From an uncultured Pelagibacteraceae bacterium (GTDB taxonomy: Bacteria; Pseudomonadota; Alphaproteobacteria; Pelagibacterales; Pelagibacteraceae), in assembly GCA_902566785.1 (NCBI GenBank), contig CACFKI010000008.1:1-37765 (forward strand): a stretch of 37,765 nucleotides of DNA, written 5' to 3'. The notes below the pieces were generated by a model. The model was given only the letters and a program-made list of their open reading frames with translations, did not search any database and was not told the origin of the DNA. Shown in pieces: positions 16,567 through 25,483 of this stretch. The first letter of the stretch is position 1. The number at the start of each line of letters is the position of its first letter. Made by a program: the position numbers and the translations under genes.

Positions 16567-19236
16567 TTAAATCATTTTCCTTAGAACATATTGTAGTATT
16601 CCACCATTTTTATAATACTCCAGTTCATTATTAGTATCTATTCTACACTGAGTTTTTACCTTTTTAATTTCACCTGAAAAATATTTTATTTCTAATTCTA
16701 CTTTATCTTGTGGAAAAAAACCATTTTCAATATTGTTTACACTGATTAATTCAGATCCTTTTAAATTTAAATTTATTCTATTTGTTCCATCAACAAATTG
16801 TAAAGGTAAAATTCCCATACCTATCAAGTTTGATCTATGTATCCTTTCAAAACTTTCAGCAATCACAACTTTTATTCCGAGTAATTTTGTGCCTTTTGCC
16901 GCCCAATCTCTTGAGGAACCTGTTCCATATTCCTTTCCTCCAATTACAACTAGATCAGTTCCTCTTTTTTTATATTCCTGAACTGCTTCAAATACTGGCA
17001 TAACTTTTCCTTCAGGATATAAAGTTGTATATCCACCCTCTGTCCCAGGTGCCATTTCATTTTTTATTCTTATGTTTGCAAATGTCCCTCTCATCATAAC
17101 TTCATGATTTCCTCTTCTGGAACCATAAGAATTATAATCCTTAGGTAAAATTTGATGCTTCATAAAATACTCACCTGTTGGACTATCTTTTTGAATTGTT
17201 CCAGCTGGTGAAATATGGTCAGTTGTTACACTATCTCCTAATATTAATAATGGTCTTGCATCTTTAATTTCCTTAAAACCCTCTGGTTTATCAGACAAAT
17301 TTTCAAAGAATGGCGGTTTCTTTACATAAGTTGAATTATCTTCCCAATCATAAATACTACTTTTCTTTGTTTTGATGTTTTGCCATTGAATTGGTCCTTT
17401 AGAAATATCAGAATATCTTCTAACAAACATTTCTGCATTAAGTGAAGCTCTAAGTGTTTCCTCTATTTCTTTGTTCGTTGGCCAAATATCTTTTAAATAG
17501 ACATCTTTTCCATCTTCATCTTTTCCTAAAGGTTCTTTATATAAATCAATTTGCATTGATCCTGCAATTGCATAAGCTACTACTAAAGGTGGAGATGCTA
17601 GATAATTTGCTTTAACCAATGGAGATATTCTGCCTTCAAAATTTCTATTTCCTGAAAGAACTGAAACTGCGTAGATATTATTTTTTTTTATAGCTTCTGA
17701 AATTTTCTCAGGTAATGGTCCTGAATTACCTATACATGTTGTACATCCATAACCAACCAGATTAAATCCTAATTTATCTAAATAAATATTTAAGCCAGCT
17801 TTTTTAAGATAATCTGTAACTACTTGTGATCCTGGTGCTAAAGATGTTTTTACCCAAGGTTTAGTAATTAATCCTTTTTCTATGGCTTTTTTAGCAAGCA
17901 GCCCTGCTCCAATCAAAACACTAGGGTTTGATGTGTTAGTGCATGATGTTATAGCTGCAATAACTATATCTCCATCCTTTATTTCATAATTCTCATTTTC
18001 AACTTTTGATACTGCTTCTTTTTCTCTACTCGTTATTTCTTTAAATACTTTTTTAAAATTATCAGAAGCGTCAGTTAATAACACTTTATCTTGAGGTCTT
18101 TTAGGTCCTGATATTGTTGGAACTACTTTTGACATATCTAAAGTCAAAGTATCAGTAAATTCAATTTCATCACTTGCCCATAAACCTTGCTCTTTAGAAT
18201 AAGTTTCAACTATATCAACATCATCTTGATCTCTACCTGAAAATATTAAATATTTTAACGTTTCATCATCAATTGGGAAAAAACCACATGTGGCTCCATA
18301 CTCAGGAGCCATATTTGCAATAGTTGCTCGATCTGCAAGAGATAAATTTTTAAGTCCTGAACCATAAAATTCAACAAATTTACCTACTACACCTTTGTCT
18401 CTCAACATTTTTACAACAGTTAAAACTAAGTCTGTAGCAGTAGTTCCCTCTGGTAATTTGTTTTTCATTTCAAATCCAATTACTTCTGGAATTAACATTG
18501 AAATAGGTTGACCTAGCATTCCTGCCTCGGCTTCAATACCACCTACTCCCCATCCTAACACCGAAAGTCCATTTACCATAGTGGTATGACTATCTGTTCC
18601 AACTAAGGTATCTGGAAAAATATAAGTGTCATCTTTATAATTTTCAGCCCAAACAACTTTAGATAAATATTCCAAATTTACTTGATGACAAATTCCAGTA
18701 CCTGGTGGGACAATTCTGAAATTGTTAAATGCTTGTTGACCCCATTTAAGAAAAGAATATCTCTCAGCATTTCTTTTAAATTCAATATCAACATTTTCTT
18801 TCAATGAATTCTCATTTGCAAATTTGTCTACTTGAACAGAATGATCAATAACTAAATCTACTGAAGATAAAGGATTGATAGTGTTTGGATCTTTATTTTT
18901 TTCTTTCACAGCCTCTCTCATTGCAGCTAGATCAGCGACAGCAGGTATACCAGTATAATCCTGAAGCAAAACCCTTGCAGGTCTATAAGCTATTTCAGTT
19001 TTAGATTTTTTATTTTTAATCCAATGTTTAATTGCTAAAATTTGATCTTTATTTACTGACAAATCATCTTCATATCTCAATAAATTTTCTAAAAGAACTT
19101 TTAAAGATTTTGGAAGTCTTGATATTCCAACAAGTCCATTTTTTTCTGCTTCTTTTAATGAATAATATTTATATTCTTTACTATTTATCTGTATTTTTTT
19201 TAAAGATTTAAATGAATCTTTTGTTCCTGGTTTCAT
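16567..19236 (-). CDS. acnA: Aconitate hydratase A
   Basis: An 889-aa TCA-cycle enzyme interconverting citrate and isocitrate. The [4Fe-4S] ligands lie in ITSCTNTSNPSV and GYGCTTCIGNSGPL, giving three cysteines. VGTDSHTTMVNGLSVLGWGVGGIEAEAGMLGQP is the substrate/aconitase signature region, and the swivel domain shows LGDSVTTDHISPAG, YGSRRGNHEVMMRGTF and GGKEYGTGSSRDWAAKGT. The length is exactly that of bacterial AcnA/IRP-type enzymes. The gene abuts the YfgM-like gene and is 4 bp from the LysE-type gene, so it appears to be read with them. Confidence 0.97.
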   Translation of the reverse strand: MKPGTKDSFKSLKKIQINSKEYKYYSLKEAEKNGLVGISRLPKSLKVLLENLLRYEDDLSVNKDQILAIKHWIKNKKSKTEIAYRPARVLLQDYTGIPAVADLAAMREAVKEKNKDPNTINPLSSVDLVIDHSVQVDKFANENSLKENVDIEFKRNAERYSFLKWGQQAFNNFRIVPPGTGICHQVNLEYLSKVVWAENYKDDTYIFPDTLVGTDSHTTMVNGLSVLGWGVGGIEAEAGMLGQPISMLIPEVIGFEMKNKLPEGTTATDLVLTVVKMLRDKGVVGKFVEFYGSGLKNLSLADRATIANMAPEYGATCGFFPIDDETLKYLIFSGRDQDDVDIVETYSKEQGLWASDEIEFTDTLTLDMSKVVPTISGPKRPQDKVLLTDASDNFKKVFKEITSREKEAVSKVENENYEIKDGDIVIAAITSCTNTSNPSVLIGAGLLAKKAIEKGLITKPWVKTSLAPGSQVVTDYLKKAGLNIYLDKLGFNLVGYGCTTCIGNSGPLPEKISEAIKKNNIYAVSVLSGNRNFEGRISPLVKANYLASPPLVVAYAIAGSMQIDLYKEPLGKDEDGKDVYLKDIWPTNKEIEETLRASLNAEMFVRRYSDISKGPIQWQNIKTKKSSIYDWEDNSTYVKKPPFFENLSDKPEGFKEIKDARPLLILGDSVTTDHISPAGTIQKDSPTGEYFMKHQILPKDYNSYGSRRGNHEVMMRGTFANIRIKNEMAPGTEGGYTTLYPEGKVMPVFEAVQEYKKRGTDLVVIGGKEYGTGSSRDWAAKGTKLLGIKVVIAESFERIHRSNLIGMGILPLQFVDGTNRINLNLKGSELISVNNIENGFFPQDKVELEIKYFSGEIKKVKTQCRIDTNNELEYYKNGGILQYVLRKMI

Positions 19237-19240
19237 AATA

Positions 19241-19828
19241 TTATAAATAAAAACTTGCTACACAACCTACGAGAAGAATTGACATAGCATAATTAAACCT
19301 TTTAATGAATTCATTATTTGTCGCAAATTTTCTCAAAAATTTACCCAAGCCTGCCCATAATGTAATGCTAACAAAGGCTGTAATTGAACAAACTACAATT
19401 ACAACGATTGATGAGTTTACATAATCATCATAAATTACAAATTTTGAAATCAAAGTAATTGCAGCCATAACACCTTTTGGATTAATAAATTGAAACAAAA
19501 ATGTTTCATAAAATTTTACGGGATTTTCTGTCTCACCATCAGATTTTCCTTTAGAGAAAGATATTTTGTAAGCTAGATATATTAAAAAAACAGATCCTAA
19601 AATTCTTATAATCTCCTGAATTAGAGGATATTTTTGAAATACAGAAATTAAAACTAGAATTAATAAAATTACTAAAGCAGTATATCCAAGACCAACTCCA
19701 AATATAATTGGTAAAGTTTTTCTAAATCCAAAATTAAATGCTGAATAAGAGGCAACAGCGTTATTTGGACCTGGAGTGAATCCCATTGAAATAGATATTC
19801 CTATCAATAAAAATAATTCAGGATGCAT
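19241..19828 (-). CDS. LysE/RhtB family amino-acid exporter
   Basis: A 195-aa inner-membrane protein with about six hydrophobic helices. The diagnostic N-terminal motif is GFTPGPNNAVASYSAFNFGFRK (~17-38), and FQFINPKGVMAAIT (~110-123) is the second conserved LysE block. It exports amino acids or related metabolites out of the cytoplasm; the substrate is not predictable. It is placed 4 bp before acnA and 3 bp after csaA. This is unusual company for aconitase. Confidence 0.88.
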   Translation of the reverse strand: MHPELFLLIGISISMGFTPGPNNAVASYSAFNFGFRKTLPIIFGVGLGYTALVILLILVLISVFQKYPLIQEIIRILGSVFLIYLAYKISFSKGKSDGETENPVKFYETFLFQFINPKGVMAAITLISKFVIYDDYVNSSIVVIVVCSITAFVSITLWAGLGKFLRKFATNNEFIKRFNYAMSILLVGCVASFYL

Positions 19829-19831
19829 AAA

Positions 19832-20173
19832 TTAAGCGATTGGTAAACCGTTTTCTGCTTTTTGAGAAGGATGCAATAAAGTTACTTTACCCTCATTATC
19901 AATTGATCCGAGTATTAATACTTGAGAGACTACACCAGCTATATTTTTTTCAGGAAAGTTGCAGACACCTATAACCTGCTTACCTATTAAATTTTCCTCA
20001 TTATAAAAATGTGTTATTTGAGCAGATGATTGCTTAATTCCAATTGTTTCCCCAAAATCAACCCTAACTACTAAGGAGGGTTTTCTTGCCTTTTCGTTTT
20101 TTTTTACAGAAATCACTGTACCTAGTCTAATATCTATTTTATCAAAAGTTTCGTAGGTTATTTGTTCTTTCAT
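19832..20173 (-). CDS. csaA: CsaA-type tRNA-binding/chaperone-like protein
   Basis: 113 aa, a stand-alone OB-fold tRNA-binding domain. FDKIDIRLGTVISVKKNEKARKPS is the start of the fold. FGETIGIKQSSAQITHFY, IGKQVIGVCNFPEKNIAGVVSQVLILG and the LHPSQKAENGLPIA ending are typical of CsaA. CsaA is reported as a Sec-related chaperone-like factor and binds tRNA; its physiological role is uncertain. It diverges from the M20 gene across only 27 bp. Confidence 0.9.
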   Translation of the reverse strand: MKEQITYETFDKIDIRLGTVISVKKNEKARKPSLVVRVDFGETIGIKQSSAQITHFYNEENLIGKQVIGVCNFPEKNIAGVVSQVLILGSIDNEGKVTLLHPSQKAENGLPIA

Positions 20174-20200
20174 ATAATTAATATATAATTGATTTTATAT

Positions 20201-21379
20201 ATGAGTACAGAAAATAATTTATACCAAAATTCTGTTGAAATTTTGTCAGATCTAATATCATTTAAAACTATATCAGGGCAAGATAACAATTCACTTATAA
20301 ACTATTGTGATGATATATTAAAAAAAAATGGTGCCACATCTTTTAAAGTTTATGATGAAGGTAAAAAAAGAGTAAATTTATTTGCAACATTAAAGGCAAA
20401 AAAATCTAACGGCAAAGTGCCAATTATATTGTCAGGCCATACTGATGTTGTTCCAGTTTCAAAAGGTTGGTCTTCAGATCCTTTTAAAGCTACTATTAAA
20501 GGAGACAAGCTTTATGGAAGGGGTTCATGCGATATGAAAGGTTTCATTGCTTGTGCATTAGCTTATGCTCCTATATTTGCAAATAGTAATTTAGATAGAG
20601 ATATTAATTTCTCTTTTACTTTTGATGAAGAAACAGCCTGCATTGGTGCACCATTATTAATTAAAGAGTTAAAAAATAGAGGTTTTAATAAAGGTATATG
20701 TATAGTTGGAGAACCAACAAATATGAAGATTATAGATGCACATAAAGGGGCATATGAGTATACAACTTACTTTGAAGGTTTGGCAGGTCATAGTTCTCAG
20801 CCACATAAGGGTGTGAGCGCAGTAGAGTATGCCGCAAGATATGTTACTAAACTAATTGAACTTAGAGAAAAATTAAAAGATAGAACTCCTAAAAATTCTA
20901 TTTTTACTCCTCCTCATTCAACTTTGTCTATTGGAGGAATTTTTGGTGGTATAGCTCATAATGTAATTGCAGATAAATGTCATGTTAAATGGGAAACCAG
21001 ACCAGTAGTTAAAGATGATGCTATTTTTCTTAACAAAGAATTAGATAAATATGTAAATGAAAAATTATTACCAGAAATGAAAAAAATTTACCCAGAATCA
21101 AATATTAAAAAAGAAATTATAGGTGAAATAATTGGTTTTGATCGTGAAGAAAATTCTGAGGCATGTGAATTTGTATCTAGTATAACAGGTGATAATTCAA
21201 GAGAAGTTGTTTCTTTTGGAACTGAAGCAGGTTTGTTTCAAGAAATCGGAATAAGTACTGCTGTTTGCGGACCAGGATCAATTGAGCAGGCTCATAAAAT
21301 AGATGAATTTATAGAGTTAAAAGAATTAAAAAAATGTTTGCAATTTTTAGAAGGAGTTAAAGAAAAATCAATAAATTAA
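20201..21379 (+). CDS. argE: Acetylornithine deacetylase-like M20 amidohydrolase
   Basis: A 392-aa cytoplasmic di-zinc hydrolase. Metal and catalytic residues are visible: H80 and D82 in SGHTDVVPV, D111 in GRGSCDMKG, E143/E144 in FDEETACIG, and a conserved E in VGEPTNMK. The dimerisation-domain His is in GLAGHSSQPHKG. The length and the SCDMKG/EPT pattern fit ArgE-type N-acetyl-L-ornithine deacetylase. I used ATG 20201 rather than an in-frame TTG at 20189. Apart from arginine synthesis, it might deacetylate other N-acetyl diamines, for example from ectoine opening. It is convergent with the aldehyde dehydrogenase gene (6-bp gap). Confidence 0.78.
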   Translation: MSTENNLYQNSVEILSDLISFKTISGQDNNSLINYCDDILKKNGATSFKVYDEGKKRVNLFATLKAKKSNGKVPIILSGHTDVVPVSKGWSSDPFKATIKGDKLYGRGSCDMKGFIACALAYAPIFANSNLDRDINFSFTFDEETACIGAPLLIKELKNRGFNKGICIVGEPTNMKIIDAHKGAYEYTTYFEGLAGHSSQPHKGVSAVEYAARYVTKLIELREKLKDRTPKNSIFTPPHSTLSIGGIFGGIAHNVIADKCHVKWETRPVVKDDAIFLNKELDKYVNEKLLPEMKKIYPESNIKKEIIGEIIGFDREENSEACEFVSSITGDNSREVVSFGTEAGLFQEIGISTAVCGPGSIEQAHKIDEFIELKELKKCLQFLEGVKEKSIN

Positions 21380-21385
21380 TATAGT

Positions 21386-22819
21386 TTAATTCCATCCTCC
21401 GACTGATTTAACCTCAAGAAATTCTATCAAACCTTCTTTTCCAGCTTCTCTACCGATTCCAGAATGTTTATAACCTCCAAATGGAGCATCAACTGCAATA
21501 CCTGCTCCATTTACATCAACCATACCTGACCTTAATTTTCTTGCTACTCTTTTAACTTTTTCTGGATCTTGTGTTTGAATATAATTTGTTAAGCCATATG
21601 GTGTGTCATTAGCAATTTCTATGGCTTGTTCTTCATTTTCAAATGGCATAACTGAAAGAACTGGCCCAAATATTTCCGTTTTTGCAATTTCCATATCATT
21701 ATTTACATCGGCAAAAACTGTGGGTTTTACATAATAGCCATTGTTTAATCCTTCAGGTTTTCCTGTTCCACCTGCAATTAATTTTGCTCCCTCATCAATT
21801 CCTTTTTGAATTAAACCTTGAATTTTATTAAACTGATTTTCTGATATAACTGGTCCAATATGGTCACCCTCTTTATTAGGATCGTCAACCTTAAAATCTT
21901 CAGCATATTTTTTTAATCTCTCTACAGCTTCTTTATACAAAGATTTTTCAACTAGCATTCTTGTTGGGGCATTACATGATTGACCTGAATTTCTAAAACA
22001 TCTTAAAGCTCCTCTTTCAATTGCCTCTGGATCTGCATCTTTAAAAATTATATTAGCTCCCTTTCCACCTAATTCTAAGCTTAAACGTTTAAAGTCCTTA
22101 GCAGCATTTTGAGAAATCAAAGCACCTGCTCGAGTAGATCCTGTAAATGAAATCATATTTACATCTGGGTGACTAGTTAGTGCATCGCCAGTAGTAGCTC
22201 CATCTCCATTAATTAAATTAAATACACCATTAGGAAATTTTGCTTCATCTATTAATTCAGCAAGGACTATTGCTGAAAGAGGAGCTAATTCTGAAGGTTT
22301 TAAAACCATTGTGCAACCAGCTGCTAATGCTGGAATAACTTTTAAACAAACTTGATTCATTGGCCAGTTCCATGGTGTAATTAGTGCACAAACACCTTTT
22401 GGCTCATAAATAATTCTTTGGTCTTTAGCATGATCACCTAAAGTTTTTTCAAACTCAAATTCCTTTAAGTATCTAATAAATGATTTTATATGACTGGCTC
22501 CAGTTCCTGTTTGGAGTTTTGATGCAAAGTCTTTTGGAGCACCCATTTCTTGTATTATGGCATCAGTTATATCATTCCATCTTTTTTTATATAAAGTGTA
22601 GAATGTTTCAAGTAGTTCAATTCTTTCTTCTTTAGAAGAAAATCCCCAAGTTTTAAATGCAGCTTTTGCAGCTAATACTGCATCATTAACATCTTCTTTT
22701 CCAGCTAAAGAAATTATCGCACATCTTTTTTCTGTCGCCGGATTTATTACTGAAATATCTTTTGGTCTGTTTGGAGCAATCCATTTGCCATTAATATAAA
22801 AGTTTTTCTTTTCTATCAT
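21386..22819 (-). CDS. NAD(P)-dependent aldehyde dehydrogenase
   Basis: A 477-aa enzyme of the ALDH superfamily. PWNWPMNQ (~148) carries the oxyanion Asn, SFTGSTRAG (~225) is the dinucleotide site, LELGGKGANIIF (~247) carries the catalytic Glu, NSGQSCNAPTRM (~282) has the nucleophilic Cys, and EIFGPVLSVMPF (~383) the second Glu motif. The substrate is not set by motifs. The neighbouring ureohydrolase suggests an aldehyde from diamine/guanidino-amine degradation (aminobutyraldehyde, guanidinobutyraldehyde or succinate semialdehyde). The start is 20 bp downstream of the agmatinase-family stop. Confidence 0.85.
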   Translation of the reverse strand: MIEKKNFYINGKWIAPNRPKDISVINPATEKRCAIISLAGKEDVNDAVLAAKAAFKTWGFSSKEERIELLETFYTLYKKRWNDITDAIIQEMGAPKDFASKLQTGTGASHIKSFIRYLKEFEFEKTLGDHAKDQRIIYEPKGVCALITPWNWPMNQVCLKVIPALAAGCTMVLKPSELAPLSAIVLAELIDEAKFPNGVFNLINGDGATTGDALTSHPDVNMISFTGSTRAGALISQNAAKDFKRLSLELGGKGANIIFKDADPEAIERGALRCFRNSGQSCNAPTRMLVEKSLYKEAVERLKKYAEDFKVDDPNKEGDHIGPVISENQFNKIQGLIQKGIDEGAKLIAGGTGKPEGLNNGYYVKPTVFADVNNDMEIAKTEIFGPVLSVMPFENEEQAIEIANDTPYGLTNYIQTQDPEKVKRVARKLRSGMVDVNGAGIAVDAPFGGYKHSGIGREAGKEGLIEFLEVKSVGGWN

Positions 22820-22839
22820 TTGGGCAAAATATCCTTTAT

Positions 22840-23793
22840 TTATTTTTTTGCAAATAAATTAGTTAATTCATAAACTATTGTAGCTGCAGCAAGAGAAGTA
22901 ACTTCTGCATGGTCATAAGCTGGTGAGACTTCTACCACATCTGCGGAGATTAAATTCATTCCTGAAAGTCCTCTTAAAACGTTCACCATCTCTCTTGTTG
23001 TCATTCCTGCTATTTCAGGTGTACCTGTCCCAGGAGCAAAAGCTGGGTCTAGAACATCTATGTCAATTGATAAATATAAAGGATTATCACCAACTCTTTT
23101 CTTTATTCTTTCAGAAATTTTTTCTGTTCCTTCAGTTTGGAATTCATCACAATGTATAATTTTAAATCCAAAACTTTCATCATTTTTTAAATCATTTCTA
23201 CTATACAAAGGTCCCCTAATTCCAACATGCATTGATGCATCATCTAAAAATAAATTCTCTTCTCTTGCTCTTCTAAATGGTGTTCCATGGGTATAAGGTG
23301 CTCCAAAATAAGTATCCCAAGTATCTAAATGAGCATCAAAGTGTACTAAGGCTACTGGCCCATTATTGACTTTGTTTACTGCTTTTAATAATGGAAATGC
23401 AATTGTATGATCTCCACCCATACTTATTATTCCACCAACTTTTGTTAATAGCTCAGATGCTCCTTCCTCAATTTGTTTAATAGCCTCATTTATGTTAAAT
23501 GGATTGCAAGCTATATCTCCTGCGTCAGCAACCTGTTGTTCAACAAAAGGCTCAGTATCATAATTTGGATGGTAATTTGTTCTTAAATGTCTAGAAGCTT
23601 GCCTTATACTTTGTGGCCCAAATCTTGCGCCTGGTCTATAGCTTGTGCCAGCATCAAATGGTATTCCAACAATAGCAACATCACATTTTTCAACATCTCT
23701 TAACTCGGGTAATCTTGCAAAAGTTGAAGGGCCAGCAAATCTAGGAACCTTTGTTCCACTTACTGGTTGAATTGTTTTTTTTTTGTCCTTCAA
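22840..23793 (-). CDS. speB: Agmatinase/guanidinobutyrase-family ureohydrolase
   Basis: A 317-aa binuclear metal hydrolase that removes urea from a guanidino compound. All six metal ligands are visible: H129 (GGDHT), D153, H155 and D157 (HFDAHLD), D244 and D246 (SIDIDVLD). YRPGARFGPQSIRQASRHLRTN (~52-73) and APGTGTPEIAGMTTRE (~253-268) complete the family signature. The product from agmatine would be putrescine, and from guanidinobutyrate it would be GABA. The neighbouring ALDH and ABC importer fit uptake and catabolism of such compounds. Arginase is unlikely, but agmatinase, guanidinobutyrase and related specificities cannot be separated here. Confidence 0.85.
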   Translation of the reverse strand: MKDKKKTIQPVSGTKVPRFAGPSTFARLPELRDVEKCDVAIVGIPFDAGTSYRPGARFGPQSIRQASRHLRTNYHPNYDTEPFVEQQVADAGDIACNPFNINEAIKQIEEGASELLTKVGGIISMGGDHTIAFPLLKAVNKVNNGPVALVHFDAHLDTWDTYFGAPYTHGTPFRRAREENLFLDDASMHVGIRGPLYSRNDLKNDESFGFKIIHCDEFQTEGTEKISERIKKRVGDNPLYLSIDIDVLDPAFAPGTGTPEIAGMTTREMVNVLRGLSGMNLISADVVEVSPAYDHAEVTSLAAATIVYELTNLFAKK

Positions 23794-23800
23794 AATAGGT

Positions 23801-23986
23801 TTATTTAATCATAGCTTTATTTTTTATAAAAGCTTCACATTGTGCTGAAATATGATCAACTCCCTCTTGTGATATATAATTATGTTTTGTAGCTTTCATG
23901 CAATTTGCATAATCATTATTGCTTGAGAAACCAAAATAAAGAATAGTTACTATAAAAAATACAGATAAAAATTTTAAAATACTCAT
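23801..23986 (-). CDS. 61-aa membrane-anchored or secreted small protein with two cysteines
   Basis: Residues ~4-20 form one hydrophobic segment (signal peptide or anchor). A short polar part follows with C29 (DYANCMKATKHNY) and C50 (SAQCEAFIKNKAM), which could form a disulfide in the periplasm. The ORF fills the gap between the importer ATPase (19 bp) and the ureohydrolase gene (7 bp), and has a clean signal-like N-terminus, which makes it more than chance. I do not recognise it. Its context suggests a periplasmic accessory of the importer, but this is speculative. Confidence 0.6.
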   Translation of the reverse strand: MSILKFLSVFFIVTILYFGFSSNNDYANCMKATKHNYISQEGVDHISAQCEAFIKNKAMIK

Positions 23987-24005
23987 AAATCACATTAACA
24001 TATCT

Positions 24006-24797
24006 TTAATTAGCGTCAAGAACTGCATGTAAAAATTGTTTAGTTCTCTCATTTTGAGGATCACCAAAAAGTTTTTCTGGAGGTCCTTGTTCAAATATTT
24101 TCCCTTCATTAAAAAAGCATACTCTATCTGAAATTTCTCTAGCAAAACCCATTTGATGAGTTACCATTATCATTGTTAAATTATGCTCTTTATTTAATGA
24201 ACGAATTACATTTAACACTTCTCCAACTACTTCTGGATCTAGTGCTGAAGTAATCTCATCTAACAACATAACTTTTGGTCTCATTGCTAAGGCTCTGGCG
24301 ATTGCTACTCTTTGTTGTTGTCCACCAGATAATCTTGATGGATGTTGATCTTTTTTATCTGTCAATCCAACTAATTCTAAAAGTTCCAAGGCTCTTTGCT
24401 CTGCCTCCTCTTTTTTCATCCCTAAAACTTCAATAGGAGCTTCAATACAGTTTTGAAGTGCTGTCATATGAGGAAATAAATTAAATTGTTGAAAGACCAT
24501 ACCAATTTTTGAACGTCTGTCCCTTAAATATTTTTCACTTGCTTCTACTAAATTTTTATTTGTTTCCATATGAGTTAGTGGTTCTCCATCCAAATGAATT
24601 ACCCCACCATTAATTTTTTCTAATGTCATCAAAACTCTTAATACTGTAGTTTTTCCTGATCCAGATGGACCAATTATTGAAACCATTTCATTTTTTTTAA
24701 TATCCAGGTTTAATTTATCCAAAACAACTAAATCACCATATTGTTTTGTTACTTGATCAAATTTTACAATAATTTCATCTGATTTTTTATTTTCCAT
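24006..24797 (-). CDS. Polar amino-acid/ectoine-type ABC transporter ATPase (EhuA-like)
   Basis: A 263-aa nucleotide-binding subunit on the cytoplasmic face. It has Walker A GPSGSGKTT (~39-47), the Q-loop VFQQFNLFPHM, signature LSGGQQQRVAIARAL (~154), Walker B VMLLDEITSALDPE and switch His in MVTHQMGF. The DEITSALD form (Ile for Pro) is common in the PAAT group including EhuA. It is the last gene of the SBP-permease-permease-ATPase set, 5 bp after the second permease. Confidence 0.88.
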   Translation of the reverse strand: MENKKSDEIIVKFDQVTKQYGDLVVLDKLNLDIKKNEMVSIIGPSGSGKTTVLRVLMTLEKINGGVIHLDGEPLTHMETNKNLVEASEKYLRDRRSKIGMVFQQFNLFPHMTALQNCIEAPIEVLGMKKEEAEQRALELLELVGLTDKKDQHPSRLSGGQQQRVAIARALAMRPKVMLLDEITSALDPEVVGEVLNVIRSLNKEHNLTMIMVTHQMGFAREISDRVCFFNEGKIFEQGPPEKLFGDPQNERTKQFLHAVLDAN

Positions 24798-24802
24798 ATA
24801 TT

Positions 24803-25480
24803 TTACTGTTTCGTCTTTCCTTGAGCTATATTGACTTTTGACTCTAATTTTCTAACCCACATAGCTGCTGGGATTGAAAGTGTTAAAAATATTATACCAA
24901 CCATCGTATAAGGTTCCAAGTATCTATAATTATAACCACCAACTGCTGTTGCAGCATGAAATAATTCTGCAACACCGATGGTTGATAAAAGAGGTGTATC
25001 TTTGAAAATCCCTACTAAATAATTCCCCATTCCTGGTATTGCGATTGGGAATGCTTGGGGCAAAACAATTTTTCTATATGTATATACAGTTGAAAAGTTT
25101 AAGGCTCTACATGCTTCCCATTGCGTTTTTGAAACGCCCTCCAGAGCACCTCGATATACCTCTGACAAATATGTTCCAAAATGCAAGCCAATAGTAATCA
25201 TTCCACAAATCCAAGCTGATAACTTGATTCCAAATTGGGGAAGTACAAAGTAAACAAAAAATAATTGTATTAACAGCGGTGTTGAACGTATAAATTCTAC
25301 AATTTCTCTATTAATTGCATTTACAATTTTTGAGGGAGTTCTTTGGCCAAGTAAAAAAAATAACCCAACAACTAAAGCAATTGCATATCCCACTCCAGCA
25401 GCAATTATAGTATTTAAAGTTGCCCACAACATTTGAGGCAAAATTTCATAAGCAAAATCCCATCTAAAACCCATTTCCAT
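24803..25480 (-). CDS. PAAT-family ABC permease (EhuD-like)
   Basis: A 225-aa inner-membrane permease with about five helices. The HisMQ-type signature is seen as FIRSTPLLIQLFFVYFVLP (~64-82), YLSEVYRGALEGVSKTQWEAC (~105-125) with the EAA-loop Gly, and LPQAFPIAIPGMGNYLVGIFKDTPL. It pairs with the permease encoded 3 bp upstream to form the membrane channel. Two ATGs (codons 1 and 3) are possible starts. Confidence 0.87.
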   Translation of the reverse strand: MEMGFRWDFAYEILPQMLWATLNTIIAAGVGYAIALVVGLFFLLGQRTPSKIVNAINREIVEFIRSTPLLIQLFFVYFVLPQFGIKLSAWICGMITIGLHFGTYLSEVYRGALEGVSKTQWEACRALNFSTVYTYRKIVLPQAFPIAIPGMGNYLVGIFKDTPLLSTIGVAELFHAATAVGGYNYRYLEPYTMVGIIFLTLSIPAAMWVRKLESKVNIAQGKTKQ

Positions 25481-25483
25481 AAA

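Noticed and set aside
20189-20200. In-frame TTG start for the M20 deacetylase gene
   Set aside because: ATG at 20201 gives the usual N-terminus, and the TTG overlaps the likely -10 box.
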